From contig NZ_FQWT01000006.1 of the NCBI RefSeq assembly GCF_900129755.1, forward strand, positions 1 through 64,000: a stretch of 64,000 bases of DNA. The letters run 5' to 3'. Both the position numbers and the translations under genes were made by a program. The stretch's first letter is position 1. Each line of letters starts with the position of its first letter. This DNA is from Chryseobacterium oranimense (GTDB taxonomy: Bacteria > Bacteroidota > Bacteroidia > Flavobacteriales > Weeksellaceae). Under the pieces are notes generated by a model, which was not told where the DNA came from, made no database searches, and saw nothing but the letters and a program-made list of their open reading frames with translations. Shown one piece after another: positions 7,462 to 15,516 of the stretch.

Positions 7462-7773
7462 TTAAAAATACTTACGGCAGTTATACTCTACCATGGTATT
7501 CAAGAGTTTATTTTTATTCAGATAGAATTCCAGCTGCTGGTAATCTTCTGAACTTACATTAATATATAACTGTACCGAACCAAAACTATATCCGTTAACA
7601 TATTCTACATTAGCAGACAGCACCCTGTGACAGATCCCGAACTGATTATAGATGGTATTCATTAAATGCTCAAATTTCATTTTGCCATTCAATTCTATTT
7701 CCAGTATCAGTTCTTTTTTAGGCAGGCTTATTTTTTTTGGTAATACCTGCAGCGTAGGATTAGGTGTAATCAT
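7462..7773 (-). CDS. Free-standing NIL-domain protein
   Basis: A single small domain of about 80 residues matches the NIL fold known from the C-terminus of methionine ABC transporter ATPases (MetN): KKELILEIELNGK...LMNTIYNQFGICHRVLSANVEYV then NGYSFGSVQLYI. The block 'NVEYVNGYSFGS' corresponds to the MetN motif 'NVEYIxGxPFGxL'. Here no ATPase or permease is attached or adjacent. The likely role is ligand sensing or binding in sulfur amino-acid metabolism (inference). I chose the ATG at 7773; an in-frame TTG lies three codons upstream. A consensus promoter with a palindrome over its -33 element precedes it. Confidence 0.75.
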   Translation of the reverse strand: MITPNPTLQVLPKKISLPKKELILEIELNGKMKFEHLMNTIYNQFGICHRVLSANVEYVNGYSFGSVQLYINVSSEDYQQLEFYLNKNKLLNTMVEYNCRKYF

Positions 7774-7836
7774 CACTAACAATTTTTTAGTTAAACATTT
7801 TCTAGATCATGGTTGCTTCTTGCGTTAAATCTTTGA

Positions 7837-7878
7837 CAAAAATATAAAAAAACACTAGTCTACCAAATTAGTAGACTA
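7837..7878 (-). promoter_or_regulatory. Promoter with palindromic operator
   Basis: On the minus strand TTG (7866-7864), a spacer of exactly 19 nt and TATTTTTG (7844-7837) match the flavobacterial promoter consensus TTG-N19-TAnnTTTG. The -33 TTG lies inside the spacer of an inverted repeat with perfect 8-bp arms, TAGTCTAC (7856-7863) and GTAGACTA (7871-7878), spacer 7 nt. A bound repressor would block the -33 element. The regulator is not identified. Confidence 0.7.
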
Positions 7879-8097
7879 ATATTTTTGAATTTTAACAATT
7901 TTTCTTCTTAAACACTAAAATATGTTGGCTTTATTTGTAACCTCTCGCTGATTGAGCAGATAAATAAAGCAGACTTTTTTATAAAAGGTAGTAATGAGGA
8001 CCTTTATCGAATCAACTGAGTTGATTTTCCTTTGCTTACTTAAACTGTTTACACTAAAAATAAACCTTTGCGTTAAATTATTCTTTCATTTTTTGTC

Positions 8098-8135
8098 TAA
8101 AAAAATCCCCAAAGACTTAAATCTTCAGGGATCAT
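8098..8135 (-). terminator. Intrinsic terminator
   Basis: Minus-strand hairpin with outer arms ATCCC and GGGAT and an inner AGA/TCT stem, followed by a T-run. It follows the stop of the YiiX-like gene. Confidence 0.65.
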
Positions 8136-8153
8136 ATTTATTGTAAAGTATAT

Positions 8154-8825
8154 TTACAGCTCTCCTATTTTGTCCAATTTATCCGAAGCAGCCAATCCGT
8201 TGGGATTGCACCCCAGCTCTCCTTGCGGAACTTTTAAATTCTTCTTTTTATAAAATTCTGTCCAGAATTCATTGGTTTTTCCGGTTTTTGGATCAATGAA
8301 CGTCATAGGTTCCAGTTTGAATATATGATCTTCCCTGAATGACCTCTCAATATAATCTGAACAGTAGTAAGAACTTTCATCAAGGATATAATTGAAATTA
8401 TAAGGCTTTCCCAGCATGGATTCTGCCTTTTTGAGAGCAGCCGGGATAGATTTCTGATATTCCGGTTTAAGACGGTAGATCATTACTTTCTGACCGTCAT
8501 CAGACTGATCGGTAAGAAAAGATTTGAGTTCCTGCTTTTGCGAGCCTCCTTTGGGAGCTGCATGGAGGACATACCAGTGATTATTTGCTATTTCTACAAT
8601 TCCGATATGATCAAAAGATGCTTCTTTCTGCTTTTGAGTTACATTATTGATGGCACCGGAAAGCCCGGTTTCTTTAGCCGTAACAAAAAGCAGATCTCCA
8701 TTCCTCAGCTTACCGTATTGGCTTTGAGGTGCACAATACTGCAACAGCAGAATAGTAACAAAGAAAATAATACGGGAGAGGATTTTATGACTTTTCTGAA
8801 ACAGTCCTTCTTTGAGGTTGATCAT
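8154..8825 (-). CDS. YiiX/NlpC-P60-like cysteine hydrolase, lipoprotein
   Basis: The family is a circularly permuted NlpC/P60 papain-like fold (YiiX/YebB type) that cleaves amide bonds in peptidoglycan or lipid-linked substrates. Visible here: GKLRNGDLLFV at the start of the domain, FDHIGIVEI with the likely catalytic His, and YYCSDYIERSF with the likely nucleophile Cys. A long N-terminus carries a hydrophobic stretch ending LLLQYC (lipobox-like), so a periplasmic lipoprotein is likely. 223 aa is normal for the family. It starts 26 bp from the end of the DUF1801 gene and may be co-transcribed. Confidence 0.85.
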   Translation of the reverse strand: MINLKEGLFQKSHKILSRIIFFVTILLLQYCAPQSQYGKLRNGDLLFVTAKETGLSGAINNVTQKQKEASFDHIGIVEIANNHWYVLHAAPKGGSQKQELKSFLTDQSDDGQKVMIYRLKPEYQKSIPAALKKAESMLGKPYNFNYILDESSYYCSDYIERSFREDHIFKLEPMTFIDPKTGKTNEFWTEFYKKKNLKVPQGELGCNPNGLAASDKLDKIGEL

Positions 8826-8851
8826 AATGCTGTTATGGTTGAATATAAGTT

Positions 8852-9334
8852 CTACTTACCTTTTGAGGCAGATTCTTTTGATTTTTTAAACTGGCTTTCA
8901 TACATATTGATCCAGTTTTCAACGGTCATTTTTTTGCTGACCTCAGCAATGAGTTCAAAAGGAATATCATCCATTTTTTTGAACCTTACACAGGATTTTC
9001 CCATATCCAGCTTTCTTTTGGAATACTTTGGATATTCAGCTACAAACCATTCTAATAATTCAGGGTCAGCATAAATTCCCATATGATAGAATGCAATAAA
9101 GTTTTTCTGCGAAGCCAGCGCCATAAACGGTAAAGGAGTACCGGGTGCACAATGGTATCCTGCAGGATAAGTCTCCAGAGGAACTCCCCACCCTACCATT
9201 CCATAACTGACTCCTTCTTTGAAGCCTTCAGGAAGATTATCATTTATGGTATCAAATAATTTTTTAAATACTTCCTGTCTATCCTCAGGAATTTTTGAAA
9301 TATAATCAGTTACGGAGTCTGCCGGAATTTGCAT
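8852..9334 (-). CDS. DUF1801 domain protein
   Basis: Single-domain protein of 160 aa of the DUF1801 (YdhG-like) family, with the typical helical start (VTDYISKIPEDRQEVFKKLFDTI), the GVSYGMVGWGVPL strand region and KKMDDIPFELIAEVSKK near the end. The biochemical function is not established. No signal peptide, so cytoplasmic. The start ATG at 9334 gives a normal N-terminus. Confidence 0.87.
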   Translation of the reverse strand: MQIPADSVTDYISKIPEDRQEVFKKLFDTINDNLPEGFKEGVSYGMVGWGVPLETYPAGYHCAPGTPLPFMALASQKNFIAFYHMGIYADPELLEWFVAEYPKYSKRKLDMGKSCVRFKKMDDIPFELIAEVSKKMTVENWINMYESQFKKSKESASKGK

Positions 9335-9401
9335 GTCAGTGAGTTTTTAATTTTTCCCAAAATAACGAAATTTATAGATATCAATAATTGATTTTAATTA
9401 C

Positions 9402-9435
9402 AAAAAAAACGGCAGTGCATTACTGCGCCGCCGTT
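9402..9435 (-). terminator. Intrinsic terminator of T9SS cargo gene
   Basis: GC-rich minus-strand hairpin with arms around GCAGT and ACTGC, followed by a T-run. It lies 24 bp after the stop of the T9SS cargo gene. Confidence 0.75.
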
Positions 9436-9458
9436 CAACTTTATTGACATTAAAAAAT

Positions 9459-11255
9459 TTATTTTTTAACCGTTTTCACAGTAGACTGCGATCCGTCTTT
9501 GAAATAGATGGTTACAAAATACAGGCCTGCATTCAGGGTACTCAGATCCAGCTCTTTTACATTTCCTGTAAAAGTTTTCAAAGCTCTGCCGGAAGCATCG
9601 CCTACATTTACAGATTTCACTTCTCTATTGTCTGAGATGTAAAGAATATCTCTGAAAGGGTTCGGATGAACGGATGCCTTCTTCGCCGCATCTTTTACTT
9701 CCGAAGTGCTCAATTGTGCACTTTCAACTGTAAAGTTATCGACATAGAAATTATAATCAGGGTCATCATTCACTGTCCCGTCCGTTCCGTAAAAAGCAAA
9801 GACCGTATTGGCACTGTTGTATCCTGTCAAGGTGTAAACATATGGAGTTGAAACATTGGTAGGGGCATTAGCCTGATTCCATGTCTCAAGGACAGTCCAT
9901 GTCGTTCCGCCGTCATTGGATGCCAGGAACTGAACAACATCATCAGATCCCATTGGTGAAGCACTGGTACTCAGATATGCTGCTATTCCGTAATCAAATT
10001 TAACTTTATAAGTACCGCCAGAAAGATTGAAAGGCACTGTTTTAAGCCAGCCCGTTCTGCCTGCCGAGTATAGATTGATGGTTGCTGATCCGCTGGAGCC
10101 GGTACCTAAGAAACCTCCGGACACCCAATAAGAACTTGTTCCTGTAGGACCTGTAGCCGGTGTGCCTCCGGAAAGACCGTTTGCCCAGCATGTTCCAGGG
10201 AAAGTGCTGAAATTATTCGTATACGTCGGAACCATAGATCCGCATAAAGTGGTAAACGTTCCTGAGAACGACCATCCACTCTGGGAAGTTGCAGTGCTGC
10301 AATTGGTTCTTACCCAATAATAGTAGGTTGTACTTGGTGACAGAGAAGGAATGGTAAATGAAGTTCCGGTAACACCAGGATGATTAGGTGTTGCTGCCGC
10401 TGTAGGAGCCGTAGAGGATGTACTGTAGTAAATATCATAACTTACTGCCTGAACACTGGCCGGTACCGTCCATGAAACCTGGGCAGAACTTGAAGTAAGG
10501 GTTCCCACAGGCTGAAGTGTAGGAGCTACACAATCTGTATAAACATCTGCTGAAAAAGCAAAAATGTTGGCAATTCCCGTTCCGCTTACTTTGGTTACAG
10601 TAACACTCTGGATAGGCTTGGTCTGGTTCGCGGCATCAATAGTCAAAGCAGCCTGATATAGTCTTGGATTCGTGGAATTCGGTTCCAGAACATTGTTGCT
10701 CCTGTTGATCCTTCCGATTCCCTGAATGGCATAGCTTGACCCGCCATACCAGTCGGAAACACTCACCCCTGAAAATACCTGAGAAGTATTATCCGTAAAA
10801 TTAACCGTTACATTCACTGTACATGCACCACTTCCACCCGTAGAAAGCATATATAATTTAAAAGCGGGAACAGGTGTCACAAACGACAGTGTTCCGCTGT
10901 TACTGCCGGATGCATTGCTTGAAATCTTTAAAGAATTATTTCCGGAAAGATCACCAAGCTTAAAACTCAGCCCCGGAGTGGAAGCCACAGCAGAATTAAT
11001 AATTCCATTAACAGGAAGCCCATACGTAAGTGCCGTACTGCTTGAAGTAAGCTGAAAATCTCTTGCTACAAAAGCAAAAGATACCCCGTCTACATCTTCT
11101 GTTGTGGAGGTCATGGCAGAACCTATTCCGTTAGCAATTACATCTGCCGTATATCCGGACTGGACAGGCATTGGTTGAAAGTTTTGGGCATTCATTGTAG
11201 CTGCCGCAAAAAGAGCCAGAGCAGGTAAGACTCTAAATGGTAAATGTATTTTCAT
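9459..11255 (-). CDS. T9SS-secreted protein with fibronectin type III domain
   Basis: A Sec signal peptide (residues 1-23, ending ATMNAQ) directs export. Residues about 25-240 form a beta-rich domain that I do not recognise. About 243-337 is a fibronectin type III domain (APTLQPVGTLTSSSAQVSW...YYYWVRTNC). About 340-510 resembles a jelly-roll (MAM/CUB-like) module common in flavobacterial secreted proteins. The last 75 residues are a type A T9SS sorting domain (VHPNPFRDILYI, LDLSTLNAGLYFVTI, TVKTVKK), so it should cross the outer membrane through T9SS and be released or anchored. Ligand unknown. Confidence 0.88.
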   Translation of the reverse strand: MKIHLPFRVLPALALFAAATMNAQNFQPMPVQSGYTADVIANGIGSAMTSTTEDVDGVSFAFVARDFQLTSSSTALTYGLPVNGIINSAVASTPGLSFKLGDLSGNNSLKISSNASGSNSGTLSFVTPVPAFKLYMLSTGGSGACTVNVTVNFTDNTSQVFSGVSVSDWYGGSSYAIQGIGRINRSNNVLEPNSTNPRLYQAALTIDAANQTKPIQSVTVTKVSGTGIANIFAFSADVYTDCVAPTLQPVGTLTSSSAQVSWTVPASVQAVSYDIYYSTSSTAPTAAATPNHPGVTGTSFTIPSLSPSTTYYYWVRTNCSTATSQSGWSFSGTFTTLCGSMVPTYTNNFSTFPGTCWANGLSGGTPATGPTGTSSYWVSGGFLGTGSSGSATINLYSAGRTGWLKTVPFNLSGGTYKVKFDYGIAAYLSTSASPMGSDDVVQFLASNDGGTTWTVLETWNQANAPTNVSTPYVYTLTGYNSANTVFAFYGTDGTVNDDPDYNFYVDNFTVESAQLSTSEVKDAAKKASVHPNPFRDILYISDNREVKSVNVGDASGRALKTFTGNVKELDLSTLNAGLYFVTIYFKDGSQSTVKTVKK

Positions 11256-11639
11256 AATTATTTTTTATTAGCATCGAAATTTAATAAAAAAATCAATACA
11301 AATGATATATTTTTACAAAATATTCAAGTATTTAACAATAATATTATAGTATTGATATTTAATACATATGAAAACATTATTTTATGACCAAATGCTTTAT
11401 TCACATTTTGTTATATTATTTTGACAATTCCGATCATTTCTGCCTATAATTCATTTTCAAATCCAATCCTTTTTCAGCAACTGCTGATGAGTACATAACA
11501 TAAAATAAGAAGAATCAGGGCTACATTTAACTATAATTCACTGATTTTCAAAATAATTAAAAAGCAATCAAAATGAATATCAGGTTATTTTATTATTGAG
11601 AAATTAAATCTTATTTTTGCCATACAAATTTTTTGAACA
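11256..11639. other. AT-rich intergenic region between divergent genes
   Basis: No coding region. It separates the divergent T9SS cargo gene and the aminotransferase gene and carries the aminotransferase -7 element. I see no further structure. Confidence 0.5.
11612..11619 (+). promoter_or_regulatory. -7 element of aminotransferase gene
   Basis: TATTTTTG matches TAnnTTTG, 20 bp before the ATG at 11640. No clear TTG is found at the ideal distance upstream. Confidence 0.5.
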
Positions 11640-12845
11640 ATGCCAAATATTTCAAACAGAGCACAGCATATGCCTGCCTCACCGGTAAGAAAACTGGTTC
11701 CTTACGCTTTACAAGCCAAACAAAAGGGGATAAAAGTATATCATCTCAATATCGGACAGCCAGATATTGAAACACCGGAAACCGCTTTAAATGCTTTAAA
11801 GAATATTGATCTTAAAGTATTGGAATATGCACTTTCTGAAGGGAATATAGAGTACAGAAGAGCCCTTACAGAATATTATCACACCCTAGGCTTTACAGAT
11901 CTTACACCAGACAATTTCATTGTGACCAACGGAGGGTCTGAAGCATTAAACTTTGCCATTTCCACTTTATGTGATGATGGTGATGAAGTGATTATCCCTG
12001 AGCCTTATTACGCCAATTACAATGGCTTTACCAGTGCATTCAATGTGAATGTAGTAGCGGTTCCGTCTACGATCGACACAGGCTTCGCCCTTCCTCCGAT
12101 TGAAGAATTTGAGAAAAAAATCACAGAGAAAACAAGAGCAATCGTTATCTGCAACCCGGGCAACCCTACAGGATACCTTTACACCCGTGAAGAGCTTCAG
12201 AAGCTTGCAGAAATTGCATTGAAATATGATATCGTCGTTATCTCCGACGAAGTTTACAGAGAATACGTATATGACGGCAAACAGCAGATATCCATGCTGG
12301 ATTTCCCTGAACTTAGCGACAATTGCATCATCATCGATTCAGAATCCAAGCGCTATTCTATGTGTGGAGTAAGAATCGGATGCATGATTACCCGCTCCAA
12401 AAAAATTCATGATGCAGCAATGCTTTTTGCACAGGCAAGACTGAGCCCGGTTCTGTTGGGACAAATTGCTGCTACGGCTGCCCACCAAAATGATGGCGCC
12501 TACATCCGTGCGGTAAGAGAAGAATATACCCACAGAAGAAACATATTGGTAGATCTTCTGAATGCCATTCCCGGAGTGATCTGCCCTAAACCAAAAGGAG
12601 CTTTCTATTGTGTAGCAGAGCTTCCGGTAGATGATACTGAGAAATTTGCACAATGGCTTTTAGAAAAATACTCTCTTAATAAGGAAACCATTATGGTAGC
12701 TCCTGCAGGAGGCTTCTACAGCAATCCTGAATTAGGAAAAAAACAGGTAAGAATTGCTTACGTTCTGAAAGAGGAAGATCTTAAGAGAAGTGCTGAGATC
12801 CTTAAAGACGCTTTAAAGAAATACAGAGAAGAATTCAGTCTCTAA
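11640..12845 (+). CDS. Class I PLP-dependent aminotransferase
   Basis: 401-aa fold-type I aminotransferase of the AspC/AAT-I family. Visible: LNIGQPDIETP (substrate binding), NGGSEALNFA, YYANYNGF, CNPGNPTGYLYT, ISDEVYREYVYDG, DSESKRYSMCGVRIG (PLP-binding Lys in SKRY), and QVRIAYVL with the carboxylate-binding Arg. It probably transfers amino groups between aspartate or aromatic/other amino acids and 2-oxoglutarate, but the exact substrate cannot be read from sequence. It is followed after 10 bp by a lipoprotein gene and then murB, all on the same strand. Confidence 0.93.
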   Translation: MPNISNRAQHMPASPVRKLVPYALQAKQKGIKVYHLNIGQPDIETPETALNALKNIDLKVLEYALSEGNIEYRRALTEYYHTLGFTDLTPDNFIVTNGGSEALNFAISTLCDDGDEVIIPEPYYANYNGFTSAFNVNVVAVPSTIDTGFALPPIEEFEKKITEKTRAIVICNPGNPTGYLYTREELQKLAEIALKYDIVVISDEVYREYVYDGKQQISMLDFPELSDNCIIIDSESKRYSMCGVRIGCMITRSKKIHDAAMLFAQARLSPVLLGQIAATAAHQNDGAYIRAVREEYTHRRNILVDLLNAIPGVICPKPKGAFYCVAELPVDDTEKFAQWLLEKYSLNKETIMVAPAGGFYSNPELGKKQVRIAYVLKEEDLKRSAEILKDALKKYREEFSL

Positions 12846-12855
12846 AACATACATT

Positions 12856-13338
12856 ATGCCGGCAATAAAAAATACTTACCTGAAACTCCTGTTTTCAATG
12901 TTTTTGCTGCCGGCATTTTTTTCCTGTGACAAAAGCAAGGAACAAACTTCCATCGCTAAAAACCCGAATGAAATAACTTTCATCAGCTTATCCAATATTG
13001 GCGGCGATCAGGGAGATTACAAGATCATCAGGATCACAAAAGATTCCATCCATGCAGAACAGGGCATCACTGCCCGTCGAATCCACAAAGAGTGGGATTC
13101 TGCCATCAGCATGCAGGCCTGGAACAATCTTATTTCCCCGATTAATACCAAAGATCTGGATGTAATACAAAGCTCTCCAAGCAAACAGTCTGTAGACGGC
13201 ATTGATGAAACTTTTCAGATCAGGACTCCGAAAAAATCACATATCTATGTTAATTCTTATGCAGACACCCTGCACTACAGGCAGCTGAAACTGTTTAAAG
13301 AACAACTCAACCTCATTCTTCCCACAGAATACCGATAA
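12856..13338 (+). CDS. Hypothetical lipoprotein
   Basis: Lipoprotein signal ending PAFFSC (Cys24) then DKSKEQ. The mature domain is about 135 residues, beta-rich (ITFISLSNIGG, YKIIRITKDSIHAEQG) with a C-terminal helix (RQLKLFKEQLNLIL). I do not recognise it. It lies in a plus-strand run between the aminotransferase (10-bp gap) and murB (3-bp gap), so it is likely co-transcribed with murB, but that does not reveal its role. Confidence 0.75.
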   Translation: MPAIKNTYLKLLFSMFLLPAFFSCDKSKEQTSIAKNPNEITFISLSNIGGDQGDYKIIRITKDSIHAEQGITARRIHKEWDSAISMQAWNNLISPINTKDLDVIQSSPSKQSVDGIDETFQIRTPKKSHIYVNSYADTLHYRQLKLFKEQLNLILPTEYR

Positions 13339-13341
13339 AAT

Positions 13342-14355
13342 ATGCAAGAAAATTTTTCCTTAAAGCCCTACAATACTTTTGGTGTTGATGCCAAAGCAAA
13401 ATATTTTACCGAAGTACAGACCCTTGAAGAGCTCAGGGAGGCAGTAAGATATTCCCGGGACCACCATCTTCAATCCTTATTTTTAGGAGGAGGAAGCAAT
13501 ATTCTTTTAACAAAGGATTTTGACGGACTTGCTATCAAACTCAGCTTAAAAGGAATTTCCGAGGAAGACCTTAATGAAAATGAAGTCCTGGTAACGGCTA
13601 AGGCCGGCGAAAACTGGCATGAATTCGTAATGTACACGCTTGAAAAGAACTATGGCGGACTGGAAAATCTTTCCCTGATCCCCGGAAACGTAGGAACGTC
13701 ACCAATGCAGAATATCGGAGCTTACGGAACAGAAATAAAGGATGTTTTTGTAAGCTGTACGGTTTTGGACATTAAAAATCTTGAGCTTAAAACATTCAGC
13801 CTTGAAGAATGTCATTTCGGCTACAGAGATTCTGTTTTCAAGCAGGAGGGAAAAGACAGGTATGTAATCCTGGAAGTCACTTTTAAATTAACAAAGAAAG
13901 ACCATCACATCAAAACAGAATATGGTGCAATAAAAACCGAATTGGAAAATATGGGAATTACTCATCCCACTATCCAGGATGTTTCCCGGGCGGTCATTAA
14001 TATCAGACAGAGTAAACTGCCTGACCCAAAAGAAACGGGAAATGCAGGAAGTTTCTTTAAAAACCCTACCATTCCCTTAGCCCAGTTTGAAAACCTGAAG
14101 CAGCAATTTGAAAATATTCCAGGCTATCCAAACGGTGACTTTGTAAAAGTTCCCGCCGGATGGCTGATTGAGCAGTGCGGCTGGAAAGGAAAACACATCG
14201 GAAATGCAGCCTCACATAAGCTACAGGCACTGGTTATTGTGAATGCTACAGGAAATGCTACAGGAAAAGAAATCTTTGATTTTTCGACGGAGATTATCAA
14301 TTCCGTAAAAGAGAAATTCGGGATAGAGCTCGAACGGGAAGTTAATATTTTATAA
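13342..14355 (+). CDS. murB: UDP-N-acetylmuramate dehydrogenase (MurB)
   Basis: MurB reduces UDP-GlcNAc-enolpyruvate to UDP-MurNAc with NADPH and FAD, in the cytoplasm, for peptidoglycan synthesis. Seen: SLKPYNTFGVDAKA start, FAD-binding LFLGGGSNILLT, LSLIPGNVGTSPMQNIGAYGTEI split across residues about 112-132, FGYRDSVFK and NAGSFFKNP with the catalytic Ser region, then AGWLIEQCGWKG. The 337-aa length fits the E. coli-type enzyme. Near the C-terminus a 12-bp tandem repeat (14242-14265) encodes NATGNATG. Confidence 0.96.
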   Translation: MQENFSLKPYNTFGVDAKAKYFTEVQTLEELREAVRYSRDHHLQSLFLGGGSNILLTKDFDGLAIKLSLKGISEEDLNENEVLVTAKAGENWHEFVMYTLEKNYGGLENLSLIPGNVGTSPMQNIGAYGTEIKDVFVSCTVLDIKNLELKTFSLEECHFGYRDSVFKQEGKDRYVILEVTFKLTKKDHHIKTEYGAIKTELENMGITHPTIQDVSRAVINIRQSKLPDPKETGNAGSFFKNPTIPLAQFENLKQQFENIPGYPNGDFVKVPAGWLIEQCGWKGKHIGNAASHKLQALVIVNATGNATGKEIFDFSTEIINSVKEKFGIELEREVNIL

Positions 14356-14450
14356 TAAAATCATCAGGAAGAGCTTAAGGACAAAGTAGATCTAAAGTTT
14401 TAAGCAGTTTTCAAGACTGCACCAGGAAGATCCGATAACGAATGTTATTT

Positions 14451-14930
14451 TTAATCATGGGCAAAGCCCCAAAAAATTTTCTCATCAGCACCACTATCTG
14501 CACAGGTTAAGGAATGAGTTAATGTTCTCGGAGTAATAATAATGCTGTCTTTTTTAAATAATAATCCCTGTAATCCTTTCCCGCAAATTCTGCCGGACCT
14601 TTTATCTATATTCCCCAGAATTACCAAAGTATGATCCACTCCTGCATCCGGATAGGGAAAATTTTCAACCTTATTCCCTTCCCGTCTAAGAAAATAGCAT
14701 GGCGGAGAAATTTTTATATTGCCTGACCCGGATATTTTTGAATTAATCTTTAATTCCGCCTTTCCATTATTATCTATTAATTCCAATAATACCCCATTAA
14801 TCAATGTGGTATCAGTAACAATTGCAGCATTATTTTCAGTAACCGGCTGACGTAAATTCTCTTTATCTTTTTTGCATGAAAGAACGAGAAATAAAATTGA
14901 AACTACCAATAATATATTTTTCATGATCAT
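14451..14930 (-). CDS. Small lipoprotein, candidate Tae4 immunity protein
   Basis: Lipoprotein signal ending LFLVLSC (Cys19 from the first ATG, with KKDKEN after it), so anchored at a membrane and facing the periplasm. The mature domain of about 140 residues is beta-rich and contains a few Cys (PPCYFLRR, GRICGKG, LTCADSG). I do not recognise the family. The start ATG directly follows the stop codon of the Tae4-like amidase gene (no gap), so the two are translationally coupled. Immunity proteins against cell-wall amidases act in the periplasm, which fits a lipoprotein; the immunity role is inference from position only. Confidence 0.65.
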   Translation of the reverse strand: MIMKNILLVVSILFLVLSCKKDKENLRQPVTENNAAIVTDTTLINGVLLELIDNNGKAELKINSKISGSGNIKISPPCYFLRREGNKVENFPYPDAGVDHTLVILGNIDKRSGRICGKGLQGLLFKKDSIIITPRTLTHSLTCADSGADEKIFWGFAHD

Positions 14931-15371
14931 TTAAATTAAAGGCCAAAACCAGATCTCAGTACCTCTGGACAAATAATCGTAAGCATCACCGCCTTTCAGC
15001 TCCATACCGTTCCATACATCGATATGATCTGTAGCGCCCCATCCATCTTTAATGAAGATAATTCCTTTTGCATTTCTAAAGCTTTTATGGCTCATCGTTG
15101 GATATTTTTTCCTTTCCAACAATAATCGGTTCCCAAAAATTTCAGAATGTATATTGATCCAGTTAGCAAGCTCCTGTGCACGTAAAATATGCCTGAAGCC
15201 ATCTTCATGCTTTTCCCAGCATTTCACACCGCCGAAAGACATCAAATCTACTCCTGATTTTTCGAGAGCTACGCTCATACGAATTGCACATTGATTAATA
15301 TGCTTCGATCTGTCACAAGGAAAAACCCCATTACCCGGGTGATTTTTCCATAAAATATCAAACCTTACCAT
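14931..15371 (-). CDS. Tae4-family peptidoglycan amidase
   Basis: Tae4 amidases are NlpC/P60-like effectors that cut the peptide stem of peptidoglycan. With the ATG at 15371 the protein has 146 aa and starts FDILWKNHPG; Cys28 in NQCAIRMSVAL and His116 in TDHIDVWNG fit the catalytic pair, and ANWINIHSEIFGN, KGIIFIKDGWG and IWFWPLI fit the family frame. A TTG 25 codons upstream also keeps the frame open, but it lies inside a TATTTTTG -7 element (15444-15451), so I prefer the ATG. No signal peptide with this start. No T6SS structural genes are in the window. The next gene is a lipoprotein with no gap. Confidence 0.75.
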   Translation of the reverse strand: MVRFDILWKNHPGNGVFPCDRSKHINQCAIRMSVALEKSGVDLMSFGGVKCWEKHEDGFRHILRAQELANWINIHSEIFGNRLLLERKKYPTMSHKSFRNAKGIIFIKDGWGATDHIDVWNGMELKGGDAYDYLSRGTEIWFWPLI

Positions 15372-15443
15372 ATCAAAATAGTTTTTCTCTAAATTAGCAA
15401 ATATTACATTATTCACAACCACGAGAATGTTTTTTAGTATATT

Positions 15444-15451
15444 CAAAAATA
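15444..15451 (-). promoter_or_regulatory. Putative -7 element of Tae4-like gene
   Basis: Minus strand TATTTTTG matches TAnnTTTG about 73 bp before the ATG at 15371. No TTG at 19 nt. A small hairpin CCGGA/TCCGG (about 15460-15474) lies just upstream, between the divergent Tae4-like and proC genes. Confidence 0.35.
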
Positions 15452-15516
15452 AAAATTACCGGAATACATCCGGAAAAAATAAAAACATTATTTTAGCTAA
15501 AAAAAGAACATAAAAC

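Larger units (their letters stand above)
7783..8153. other. Intergenic region with promoter of the NIL gene
   Basis: No coding region seen. The part next to the NIL gene holds its promoter and operator-like palindrome (7837-7878). The far end holds the terminator of the YiiX-like gene (8098-8135). The middle (about 7900-8090) shows nothing I can assign; I looked for a SAM-type riboswitch and did not find one. Confidence 0.5.

Noticed and set aside
7462..7782. TTG start for the NIL-domain protein at 7782
   Set aside because: An ATG three codons later is the simpler start and keeps the whole domain.
7774..8097. Possible SAM or other riboswitch before the NIL-domain gene
   Set aside because: The predicted transcription start leaves only about 57 nt of leader, with no conserved aptamer elements or terminator stem.
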